Assembly (NCBI GenBank): GCA_050486285.1
Contig: JBJHCZ010000005.1
Location: 62,001-126,000 of the forward strand
Origin: JAITWN01 sp050486285
GTDB lineage: Bacteria; Pseudomonadota; Gammaproteobacteria; SZUA-140
Length of the DNA: 64,000 nucleotides
Direction of reading: 5' to 3'
Both the position numbers and the translations under genes were made by a program. Positions 51,311 to 58,510 of this stretch are shown here, piece by piece. The notes beneath the pieces were generated by a model. It saw only the letters and a program-made list of their open reading frames with translations, did not search any database and was not told where the DNA came from. The stretch's first letter is position 1. Every line of letters begins with the position of its first letter.

Positions 51311-52828
51311 TCAGGGCAAACCGCAGTCGTCGTCCCGCTCGACTTCTTCGGCATAGTACGAACCATCGTTGCGCCGCCGGTATTCCATCTCGATGCAGTC
51401 GCCCTCGGCCAGACTCCCGATGCGGTTCGGGAAATCGTCGTCGTCCCAGTCCGTATCGTTGTCGGTGTGCACGACCAGGCCGAGGACACGGAACTGGTTG
51501 GCCGCGACATCCACCACATCCACGCGCCCCTTCAGCTCGTACTTGTCGTCGGCGTCGTCGCGCTCTATCCTGACCGCTTCCATGTAGACGCCGCCGTTAC
51601 TGTCGACCCGGCGGATGCCGTCCACTTCCAGGTAATTGCCTACCGCCAAATCATCGAAAGACAGGTGATCGTCGACACCGACGACATCGTCATCGTCCAT
51701 GATCAGCGTGCGGCTGGTGACCTGCACCGTGACGCCGCCGACGGTGAGCACCCGGACGGACGGATTGATTGCCTCCAGCCTGGCCTCGACCTTGGCATTC
51801 GTGCTGCGGGGTTCGACCTCACGCGCCGTGACCCCGCCGGCCTCGTTCCAGACGCCTTCGACCTCGACCTGGAGGCCGGGCCTCAGATCGGCCTCGCGCA
51901 GGCCATCGTCAAACTCGGTGGCATTGGTGATGCGCACGCTGATGCCGTTGACGATGAATGTCCGGTCACCGGCACCCACGAAGCTGATCGGCCCTTCGAA
52001 CTTGACCCTGTCATTGATGCCGGCGCGCAGGCGGTTATCTCGCTCTTCGATCTCATTCGCAGTCAGTATCCCGCCCTGGAACTGACCTTCCACCTCGACA
52101 AACGCCCCTTCGTCTTCGGAGACCAGTTCGTTGCGATCGCTGTGCATTTCGATCCGGGTCGCCGCCGAGTAGATCACCTCCACGCCGCCGACGAAAAAAC
52201 GCCGACCATTCACATCCAGGCTGCTGATCGTGCCCTTGATCTCTGCCTGACCTCCGCCCGGCGGAAACTGGCCGAATCCGCGCACCAGGCTGGCGAGGAA
52301 CTCGCCGTCCTGCTGATACCAGCCGCTAATGCTGAGATAGTCGCCGGCGGAGACAGTATCGCGCGTGGTACCGCTGAAGACAGTCTGCGGATTGAAGCGA
52401 ACCGTCTGTCCGAGCACCGTCATGGCGCCGATGCCGGTGATCGGATCGAAGTTCACCGCCCCCTGCACCGGCCCGCGGATGTCGTCCGAGTATTCGACGC
52501 GATCCGCCGTGCCCTGTCCCGCGTCGTCCCACTCGCCCTCGACACGGACCAGCATACCCTCGGTGAGCGCTGTTTGCGGCTGCTCAACCCCGTTCACCAC
52601 GATCACGGCATCATCGGTATTGAAACGCGTGCCGTTGACGAAGATGCTGCCGAAGCCGGTGATCCGACCGTAGTTGACGCCGGTGACACCTGTGCCGCCT
52701 ATGCCGCCGCCGTCGGCGAGCGTAGTGGTGCCCTCGACGCACGAGACCAGCGCGGGGAGTAACAGGATCAATGCTGCCATCGCCCACAGGCGGGCACGTA
52801 CCTGACGGCATTTATGCAAACTGATCAC
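51311..52828 (-). CDS. DUF5666 repeat lipoprotein (1)
   Basis: 505 residues from a GTG that overlaps the stop of the DUF6502 gene (GTGA). Lipoprotein signal AALILLLPALVSC. The mature part is a chain of beta-rich repeats of about 70-80 residues with phrases such as GRITGFGSIFVNGTRFNTDDAVI, LVRVEGEWDDAG, AEIKGTISSLDVNGRRF and EVEGVWNEAGGVTAREVE, typical of DUF5666 (OB-fold-like). It ends in an acidic Asp/Glu-rich region. Function unknown. It shares its first repeat and lipobox plan with the second DUF5666 protein nearby, so the two are paralogues. Confidence 0.85.
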   Translation of the reverse strand: MISLHKCRQVRARLWAMAALILLLPALVSCVEGTTTLADGGGIGGTGVTGVNYGRITGFGSIFVNGTRFNTDDAVIVVNGVEQPQTALTEGMLVRVEGEWDDAGQGTADRVEYSDDIRGPVQGAVNFDPITGIGAMTVLGQTVRFNPQTVFSGTTRDTVSAGDYLSISGWYQQDGEFLASLVRGFGQFPPGGGQAEIKGTISSLDVNGRRFFVGGVEVIYSAATRIEMHSDRNELVSEDEGAFVEVEGQFQGGILTANEIEERDNRLRAGINDRVKFEGPISFVGAGDRTFIVNGISVRITNATEFDDGLREADLRPGLQVEVEGVWNEAGGVTAREVEPRSTNAKVEARLEAINPSVRVLTVGGVTVQVTSRTLIMDDDDVVGVDDHLSFDDLAVGNYLEVDGIRRVDSNGGVYMEAVRIERDDADDKYELKGRVDVVDVAANQFRVLGLVVHTDNDTDWDDDDFPNRIGSLAEGDCIEMEYRRRNDGSYYAEEVERDDDCGLP

Positions 52829-53676
52829 TTGGGTTTCCTCACATGAGGGTGCTCGTCGGAGACATCCTCTTCGAAGTAGAAAACACCCACACCGGTACGA
52901 AACCTTCTTCCGGCGTCGGGTGAGCCCCCTGCGGTATCGCGGTCGTAAGCCGCGAGCAGGCGATCGAGATCTTCCAGCAGGCGTTGTGACTGCTCGGCGG
53001 CCTGCTTCCGCCACGTCTCCAGAACTTCCGGCGGGACATTGTCATAGCTGACGGTGCGCTGGAACAACGGACGTTCGTCTGAACCCGTGAGGTTGTGATC
53101 GATCGTTGTTACCAGATCCGCGACATTGGTGCCGAAGATATGTAATTTCTGCGCATCGTCACCGGCGGGGACATAGGCGCGCTTGAGCAGGCGGACCTTG
53201 CCGTCGGCGGTTTCTTCGGCCACTTCCACCCGCACGAGTTCGTCGAGTACCGCCCGCGCGGGCATGTCGCCGCTGTACGCCCTGACCAGTGCCGGAAAGT
53301 CGCCATCACCGGTGCCGTCCAGCGATAGTTCGGCGGGATGACCGTCCCGATCCTGGAAGGCCCGGTCCCGGACCCAGCCGGTCACCACCCGCGCAGCGCG
53401 GTTGTAAGCATGCTGGACATCGCCGGAATCGTCGTCTTGCGCGTCCATCAGCCGCTTGACCTCCTTGCGCGTGAGACCGGTGACGACCGCGGCGCGCGAC
53501 ACGGTCGGCTTGCGACCCTGGATGCTGAAATCTGTGAGTGCGGTTTTCACGTAGGCGCGCTTGGCGTATTCAGCGAACTCAGCGTAGGAAATACCGTTGC
53601 GAAGCAGCAGGCGGGTGAGGGGGCACAGGATTCTGAGCAGTGCCTTGGCCAGGTTTTTGTGGGAATCCGCTGTCAT
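52825..53676 (-). CDS. DUF6502 family protein, possible regulator
   Basis: 283 residues, no signal or membrane segment. The N-terminal 80 residues (LLRNGISYAEFAEYAKRAYVKTAL, then KPTVSRAAVVTGLTRKEVKRLM) look like a helix-turn-helix. The C-terminal half has a DUF6502 pattern with RPLFQRTVSYDNVPPEVLETWRKQAAEQSQRLLEDLDRLL. It overlaps DUF5666(1) and has its own upstream palindrome two bases before the ATG, the same as in the promoter of the upstream gene group. I infer that it controls both. Confidence 0.75.
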   Translation of the reverse strand: MTADSHKNLAKALLRILCPLTRLLLRNGISYAEFAEYAKRAYVKTALTDFSIQGRKPTVSRAAVVTGLTRKEVKRLMDAQDDDSGDVQHAYNRAARVVTGWVRDRAFQDRDGHPAELSLDGTGDGDFPALVRAYSGDMPARAVLDELVRVEVAEETADGKVRLLKRAYVPAGDDAQKLHIFGTNVADLVTTIDHNLTGSDERPLFQRTVSYDNVPPEVLETWRKQAAEQSQRLLEDLDRLLAAYDRDTAGGSPDAGRRFRTGVGVFYFEEDVSDEHPHVRKPK

Positions 53677-53677
53677 T

Positions 53678-53711
53678 TTGGGTTTTTATTCCCATACATA
53701 TATAAAGTCAA
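53678..53711 (-). promoter_or_regulatory. Operator-like palindrome and promoter elements before DUF6502
   Basis: TTGGGTTTTTATTCCCAT (53678-53695) ends two bases before the start codon. TTGACT (53711-53706, minus strand) could be a -35; TATATA or TAAAAA on the same strand are possible -10 boxes. The palindrome differs at only four bases from the one at 55517, all but one of them in the AT-rich centre. Confidence 0.5.
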
Positions 53712-53761
53712 TAGAAACCTGATCCAAACCCGTGGGATACCGCCAGCGCCCTTCGGAGACC

Positions 53762-53789
53762 GGCGCGCGGTCCTCCAAGACCGCGCGCC
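53762..53789. terminator. Perfect hairpin after DUF5666 (2)
   Basis: GGCGCGCGGTC-CTCCAA-GACCGCGCGCC is an 11-bp perfect stem with a 6-nt loop, 15 bp past the stop of the DUF5666(2) gene. No U-run follows on the minus strand, so it may stabilise the message end or reduce read-through into DUF6502. Confidence 0.55.
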
Positions 53790-53804
53790 TCTCACAACCC
53801 GATC

Positions 53805-55058
53805 TCAGCGGCAGTCGTCGTCCCCCTCAACCTCCCTGGCCACGGCAACGCCATCGATCAGCCGGTACTCTACCTCGATGCAACGACCGGGTGTCAGGTC
53901 GCCGATGCCGCGCAGGCCATCGTCCCATTCGGTCTGCCCGTTCACGTGGACGATCAGACCGTGGATAGTGAAACTGCTCGAGGCAACGGCTTCCACCCGC
54001 CCCTTCACTTCCGCTTGCGCACCATCCCTCCAGGCCCCGCCACTGCGTGGTTCGATCTCCCGCGCTACCAGTTCTCCCGCCTGGTTCAACCGACCCTCGA
54101 CCTCGACATGCAGGCCCGGCACCAGATCACTGAGGCGAAGACCGTCATCGAACCGCGTCTGGCCGGTGATACGTACAGTCACGCCATGGATGATGAAGGT
54201 GACCCCACCTTCGCCGACCTGGCTGATGGGGCCTTCGTACTTGATCTCGAAACCGCTGCCGCTACCGGTGCCGGCACTGACACGCCTGCCGCCATCCTCG
54301 CGCTCGACCTCGCTTGCGATCAGCACATCACCCTGGATACGACCCTCGACCTCAACGAAGCGACCTTCGTCACCTGGCTGCAGGACCCGGCGGTCATTCT
54401 CCATCTCGATGCGGGCGTTGCCGTAGTCAACCACGAGGCCGCCGATACGGAAGGTACGGGCGCCGATATCCAGATCTGCGATGATGCCCTTGATCTCGAC
54501 CTGCCTGCCGTCCGGGAAGGCCGCGGGATTCGACTGCATCACCATGCTCGCCAGATAACTGCTGTCGTCCAGACGATGCCAGCCGCTGAGCCCGAGATAC
54601 TGCCCTGGGGTGAGGCTATCGTCCGTCATGCCGGCGAAAACCGTTTGGGTGTTGATTTCGACGACCTGGCCGGCGATCTCCAGGATTCCCGTACCGGTGG
54701 ATGGATCGAGTTGCACGTTCTGCACCGGGCCACGAATATCGTCGGTATATTCAATACGTTCTGCCACACCCTGTCCGGAATCATCCCACCGCCCTTCGAC
54801 ACGTATCAGCATGCCCTCGGCGAGGTCATCCTGGATTGCCGTCATGCCGTTGACCATGATGACTGCATCGTCGGTATTGAAGCGGGTGCCGTTGACGAAG
54901 ACGCTGCCGAAGCCGGTGATCCGGCCAAAGCTGACACCGTTCTCCGACAGGTTCGCGCCACTGCCGCTGCCGCTGTTGCAACCGGTGACCAGCAGCGCCA
55001 TCGCGGCGACCGTCCATAGCACTCCGCAATGCGCCTTCGTGACATGAATTGTTTTCAT
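53805..55058 (-). CDS. DUF5666 repeat lipoprotein (2)
   Basis: 417 residues, start MKTIHVTKAHCG with AGAGG 8 nt upstream. Lipobox AALLVTGC, a Gly/Ser linker, then GVSFGRITGFGSVFVNGTRF, which is almost identical to the first repeat of DUF5666(1). Further repeats carry IRVEGRWDDSGQG, VEIKGIIADLDIG, FVEVEGRIQGDVLIASEVE and a final RCIEVEYRLIDG. It is about 90 residues shorter than its paralogue, roughly one repeat. It follows the two small membrane peptides by 36 bp, so it is probably co-transcribed with them. Confidence 0.85.
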   Translation of the reverse strand: MKTIHVTKAHCGVLWTVAAMALLVTGCNSGSGSGANLSENGVSFGRITGFGSVFVNGTRFNTDDAVIMVNGMTAIQDDLAEGMLIRVEGRWDDSGQGVAERIEYTDDIRGPVQNVQLDPSTGTGILEIAGQVVEINTQTVFAGMTDDSLTPGQYLGLSGWHRLDDSSYLASMVMQSNPAAFPDGRQVEIKGIIADLDIGARTFRIGGLVVDYGNARIEMENDRRVLQPGDEGRFVEVEGRIQGDVLIASEVEREDGGRRVSAGTGSGSGFEIKYEGPISQVGEGGVTFIIHGVTVRITGQTRFDDGLRLSDLVPGLHVEVEGRLNQAGELVAREIEPRSGGAWRDGAQAEVKGRVEAVASSSFTIHGLIVHVNGQTEWDDGLRGIGDLTPGRCIEVEYRLIDGVAVAREVEGDDDCR

Positions 55059-55094
55059 TTTTTCATCCTCTTTTGAGATCGGTCCTACAACCCG

Positions 55095-55232
55095 TCACGA
55101 TGCGAACGGAATGAGTACCAGGGTCGTTATCAGGGTCAGCAACCCCATGAGCCAGAGCGAAGCCCGCAGACCTGACCGGTCCTGTTCGCGCTCGCTTTCG
55201 ATCACCATGCCGTTTCCGATTACTGATTTCAT
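55095..55232 (-). CDS. Small single-pass membrane peptide A (45 aa)
   Basis: The 45-residue frame starts MKSVIGNGMVIESEREQDRS, has an RASLW turn and then one membrane helix (GLLTLITTLVLIPFA) and ends AS. AAGGAG lies 7 nt before the ATG. It is about 69% identical (31 of 45) to the peptide encoded 209 bp upstream. Coding is supported by conserved length, conserved start and stop, and paired ribosome sites. Unknown function; the N-terminus should face the cytoplasm. Confidence 0.75.
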   Translation of the reverse strand: MKSVIGNGMVIESEREQDRSGLRASLWLMGLLTLITTLVLIPFAS

Positions 55233-55303
55233 GTTGCATCTCCTTCCCATATAGATTCATGCGCATCCCGATTCGCCCGGATGCAGCGGCGCTCCCCTCG
55301 TCC

Positions 55304-55441
55304 TCAGGATGCGAGGGGAATGAGTACCAGGGTCGTTGCAAGCGTCAGCACGCCGACGAACCAGAGCGAAGCCCGCAGGTTCAAACGATCCTTTTCACGC
55401 TCGCTCACGACCTCACCGCCATTCCCGTTTACCAGCTTCAT
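55304..55441 (-). CDS. Small single-pass membrane peptide B (45 aa)
   Basis: Paralogue of peptide A: starts MKLVNGNGGEVVSEREKDRL, then LRASLW and membrane helix GVLTLATTLVLIPLA. CAAGGAG lies 7 nt before the ATG. It is the first gene after the palindromic promoter at 55517-55549, so it heads the leftward cluster. The flanks of A and B also match (GCATCCCG and CGCCCGGATGC blocks), indicating tandem duplication of a unit of about 209 bp. Confidence 0.75.
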   Translation of the reverse strand: MKLVNGNGGEVVSEREKDRLNLRASLWFVGVLTLATTLVLIPLAS

Positions 55442-55516
55442 GTCCATCTCCTTGCAGATTCGGTTCTCTGTGCATCCCGTGGATCGCCCGGATGCGATGG
55501 CGACTGCCCTTACGAT

Positions 55517-55549
55517 TTGGGATTATATTCCCAATTTTTGACAATGCAA
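55517..55549 (-). promoter_or_regulatory. Promoter with palindromic operator for the small-peptide/DUF5666 cluster
   Basis: Minus strand: -35 TTGCAT (55549-55544), 16-bp spacer, consensus -10 TATAAT (55527-55522). The -10 sits inside the perfect inverted repeat TTGGGA-TTATAT-TCCCAA (55517-55534), so a bound protein would block RNA polymerase. The leader to peptide B is about 75 nt. Confidence 0.7.
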
Positions 55550-55789
55550 GCCCCCTGTGAAAAAAATATTTCCCGGCGCAGACCCTATGCGGAAATATAC
55601 TATGTGTTTGTTTAATATGTTTTTTTGTTCTGAATTTCCCGGGTGCCGGGGCATGTCGTGTTACGAAACGGAGAGCGGAAAGGCGGTCCCGCGTGGACAG
55701 GAGGCCACAGACCGGGACCAACTACCGTTGAATGCCGGTCATCCCGGTGCTATGACTTCCCCTGGTCCGCACCACAGCAGGAGGCCGGC
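55550..55789. other. AT-rich intergenic region before the CDP-alcohol transferase
   Basis: The part 55555-55640 is unusually AT-rich for this genome (runs of A and T, TATACT at about 55597). It should hold the rightward promoter of the CDP-alcohol phosphatidyltransferase gene, but no good -35 is visible. The frame of that gene is open through 55643, without conserved-looking sequence. Confidence 0.4.
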
Positions 55790-56335
55790 ATGACGTTGCG
55801 GGAGTATGTCGATAGGGGTCTGCTACCGATCGCTCGCCGGGTGACCGCCCCGCCGAACGCGATCACGGCGCTGGCATTCCTGGCGATGGCGGGGGCGTCC
55901 GTGCTCGTGGTGGCAAACTCGCCGGGCTGGGCGACGATACTAATCGTCGCATCGGGCATCCTCGACCTGCTCGATGGCGCTGTTGCCAGGGCGACCGCGC
56001 GATCAACCCGCTTCGGGGCCCTGCTGGACCGGGTCGCTGACCGCGCCGGCGACATCCTGATCATCGGGGCGATCGTCGTCGCGGGCTATGTCGATCCCCT
56101 CCTCGGGATCTATGCGCTATCCGTCACCCTGCTCGCCTCCTACATCAGCGCCTGCCTGGAGGCGGCGACCGCTTCGGAGGTCGGCGGCAAGATCAGCCTG
56201 CGCGGTGCACGCATCGTGATTCTCGCCGCAAGCTGTCTCAGCGGCGCATTCGTCGAGGGGATGATCCTTCTGGCAGTCATCGGTACCTATGCGACGATAG
56301 CGAGACTCCGACTCGCCCATTCCCTGCTGCGCTAA
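55790..56335 (+). CDS. CDP-alcohol phosphatidyltransferase family protein
   Basis: 181 residues from MTLREYVDRG, AGGAGG 6 nt upstream. The full catalytic signature D62-G-x2-A-R67-x8-G76-x3-D80-x3-D84 (LDGAVARATARSTRFGALLDRVAD) is present, plus about five membrane helices. It joins a CDP-activated lipid to an alcohol such as glycerol phosphate, serine or inositol phosphate; which one cannot be read. Its stop overlaps the stop of the convergent epimerase gene. Confidence 0.85.
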   Translation: MTLREYVDRGLLPIARRVTAPPNAITALAFLAMAGASVLVVANSPGWATILIVASGILDLLDGAVARATARSTRFGALLDRVADRAGDILIIGAIVVAGYVDPLLGIYALSVTLLASYISACLEAATASEVGGKISLRGARIVILAASCLSGAFVEGMILLAVIGTYATIARLRLAHSLLR

Positions 56336-57237
56336 CGAGCGAGGCAGGCCCTGACCGCCCGGGTGAAATGTGCTTCGGTCTCTGCGGGGACAAAACCGAG
56401 ATCATTGACGGCCATCGTGATGTCATACCCACGCGAGCGCATCAGCACCTTGAGGTAGTGCCGGTCGATGACAGGTCGCATGGCGAATACCCTGTCCAGC
56501 CCTTCGCATGCGATTGCGGCGCCATACAACATGGGATAGATCAGGGGCAGCGGAACGGGAAATGCAACGGCGTCCGCTTCCCGCCGGATGATCTCCGCCA
56601 GCTGCGACCTGCGTACCGGATGACGGTCACAAATCGCATAAGCCCTGCCCGGGATGCCGGCGTTGCGTGCGAGCAGAAGGGCATCGACGACATTCCTGCG
56701 ACTGGCCAGATGCAGCATGACATCAGGGGTCAGACGCGGAGAGACGCGGGTGAGTCGTGCGAAGCGGACCAGGCGCCGGAGATTTTTCCGTTCTTCGTCA
56801 TAGACAGGGCCGGGACGCAGCGTGATGATCGGGATCTTCCCCTGCCAGTCGCGCAGCACCCGTTCCGCCTCGATCTTCGATCGCCCGTAAGCGGTGCTGC
56901 CGCCGCCAGGTTCTGCCGAAACCGAGCTGCAATGCACGATCCGTTCCACGCCCTGGCGCATGGCCGCATCGATAACATTCAGCGTTCCTTGCACATTGAC
57001 GCGATAGAGTTCCTCCGGGGGGGCGTAATGGTCGACCAAGGCGGCCAGATGATAGACCACGTTCACGCCTTGCATGGCCTCGTCCAGCTGCGCCGGGCTC
57101 GTGACATCGCCGTATTGCAGCTCCGCCGCGATGTCACCAAGTCTGCGGCTGAGGACACGCACGGATTCCCCTTCCTCGACCAGCCGACCCACCAGCGCCC
57201 GTCCCAGGTATCCCGTTCCGCCGGTGACAAGAATCAT
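56332..57237 (-). CDS. NAD-dependent epimerase/dehydratase (extended SDR)
   Basis: 301 residues. NAD loop VTGGTGYLGRALVGRL (4-19), NVVYHLAALVDHY, catalytic Ser around HCSSVSAEP and Y117-G-R-S-K121. Sequences like this act on nucleotide sugars, sterols or hopanoid side chains; no more exact call is safe. Tail-to-tail overlap with the phosphatidyltransferase gene suggests they came to this place together. Confidence 0.8.
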   Translation of the reverse strand: MILVTGGTGYLGRALVGRLVEEGESVRVLSRRLGDIAAELQYGDVTSPAQLDEAMQGVNVVYHLAALVDHYAPPEELYRVNVQGTLNVIDAAMRQGVERIVHCSSVSAEPGGGSTAYGRSKIEAERVLRDWQGKIPIITLRPGPVYDEERKNLRRLVRFARLTRVSPRLTPDVMLHLASRRNVVDALLLARNAGIPGRAYAICDRHPVRRSQLAEIIRREADAVAFPVPLPLIYPMLYGAAIACEGLDRVFAMRPVIDRHYLKVLMRSRGYDITMAVNDLGFVPAETEAHFTRAVRACLAR

Positions 57238-57273
57238 GATCTGCCAATCGCTGACAGAGAGACTCGGCGGGCG

Positions 57274-58338
57274 TTATGCCCGCGATGTCCCCTGCAGGCA
57301 CGGCCGATAATCTGCACCGATCGGGGCCAACTCCTCCAGCCCCCACCTCGCGCTGACATTGAAGCCATCGCCGTCGCGCTGCCCGTCCGCGATACGCAGA
57401 CAACCGGCAAGCGCAATCATCGCGCCGTTGTCGGTGCAGTATTCCATGCGCGGGAAGAAGGTCTCACCACCCTCTTCCGCGGCCATCGCGCTCAACCGTT
57501 CGCGCAGCGTCCGGTTTGCGCCGACGCCGCCGGCGACGATCAGCCGCTTCATGCCGGTCTCGCGCATCGCGCGACGGCACTTGATGACCATCGTCTCGGC
57601 GACCGCATGCTGAAACGCACAGGCGATGTCGGCGCGCAGTTGCCCAGCGTCACCCTGCCCTTCATGGGTTTGCAGCGTATTCAGCGCAAAGGTCTTGAGT
57701 CCGCTGAAGCTGAAGTCTAGCCCCGGACGGTCGGTCATCGGGCGCGGGAACCTGAAACGGTGCGGGTCACCCGTGGCCGCGAGACGCTCGAGCGCCGGGC
57801 CGCCGGGGTAGCCCAGCCCGAGCAGCGAGGCGGTCTTGTCGAAGGCCTCGCCGACGGCGTCGTCGAGGGTGTCGCCGATGACCCGGTAGACGCCGGGACG
57901 CTCGACCGCGACCAGCATCGTGTGCCCGCCTGAGACGAGCAATGCGACGAACGGAAACGCGGGCGCCGGGGTCTCCAACAATGGCGCCAGCAGGTGCCCT
58001 TCCATGTGATGGACCGCGATCGACGGAATGCCCCAGGTCCACGCGAGGCTGCGGGCAACGGCGGCGCCGACCAGCAACGCGCCGGCAAGGCCGGGGCCGG
58101 CGGTCCAGGCAATCCCGTCCGGATGCTCCCCTTCGAGACCGGCCTCGGCGAGCACCTCGCGCAGCAGCGGCAGCAGCCGGCGGACATGGTCGCGCGAGGC
58201 CAGTTCGGGCACGACCCCGCCGTATTCGGCGTGCAGCGCGACCTGGCTGTACAGGCGCTGCGCAATGACGCCCCGGCCGGCCTCGTAGACCGCGAGGCCA
58301 GTCTCGTCGCAGGAGGTTTCGATGCCGAGAATCTTCAT
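57274..58338 (-). CDS. tsaD: tRNA N6-adenosine threonylcarbamoyltransferase TsaD
   Basis: 354 residues from MKILGIETSCDETGLAVY. Metal-binding H111-M-E-G-H115, SGGHTML, VGEAFDKTASLLGLGYPGGP and the late GGVGANRTLR and CTDNGAMIALAG are all conserved. It adds threonylcarbamoyl to A37 of ANN-decoding tRNAs. The usual rpsU neighbour is not on its left side. Confidence 0.97.
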   Translation of the reverse strand: MKILGIETSCDETGLAVYEAGRGVIAQRLYSQVALHAEYGGVVPELASRDHVRRLLPLLREVLAEAGLEGEHPDGIAWTAGPGLAGALLVGAAVARSLAWTWGIPSIAVHHMEGHLLAPLLETPAPAFPFVALLVSGGHTMLVAVERPGVYRVIGDTLDDAVGEAFDKTASLLGLGYPGGPALERLAATGDPHRFRFPRPMTDRPGLDFSFSGLKTFALNTLQTHEGQGDAGQLRADIACAFQHAVAETMVIKCRRAMRETGMKRLIVAGGVGANRTLRERLSAMAAEEGGETFFPRMEYCTDNGAMIALAGCLRIADGQRDGDGFNVSARWGLEELAPIGADYRPCLQGTSRA

Positions 58339-58404
58339 TTCAGGCCGTCCACAAGGGTAAAGTCGGCGGGTAAATATCCGATAAATGTTGTAATATAAGC
58401 GCTT

Positions 58405-58429
58405 GCAATCGGGGTCTGACCCCGATTGC
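58405..58429. repeat. REP-like palindrome 4 (GGGGTC-T-GACCCC)
   Basis: GCAATCGGGGTC and GACCCCGATTGC are perfect 12-bp arms with one base between. It lies between tsaD and the divergent ABC gene. It shares the GGGGTC/GACCCC tip with the other three elements but not the GTTTGATCC part. Confidence 0.6.
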
Positions 58430-58510
58430 GTCACCGGCGCGGTCCCCATTGTACCGCCCGGGAAGACAATAACGACAACCCCGGAACGCCACCCCGCGGG
58501 CACCCCTGCG

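Noticed and set aside
53762..53789. Second operator for the DUF6502 gene
   Set aside because: The perfect GC-rich hairpin does not share the TTGGG/TCCCA pattern and directly follows a stop codon, so a message-end role is more likely.
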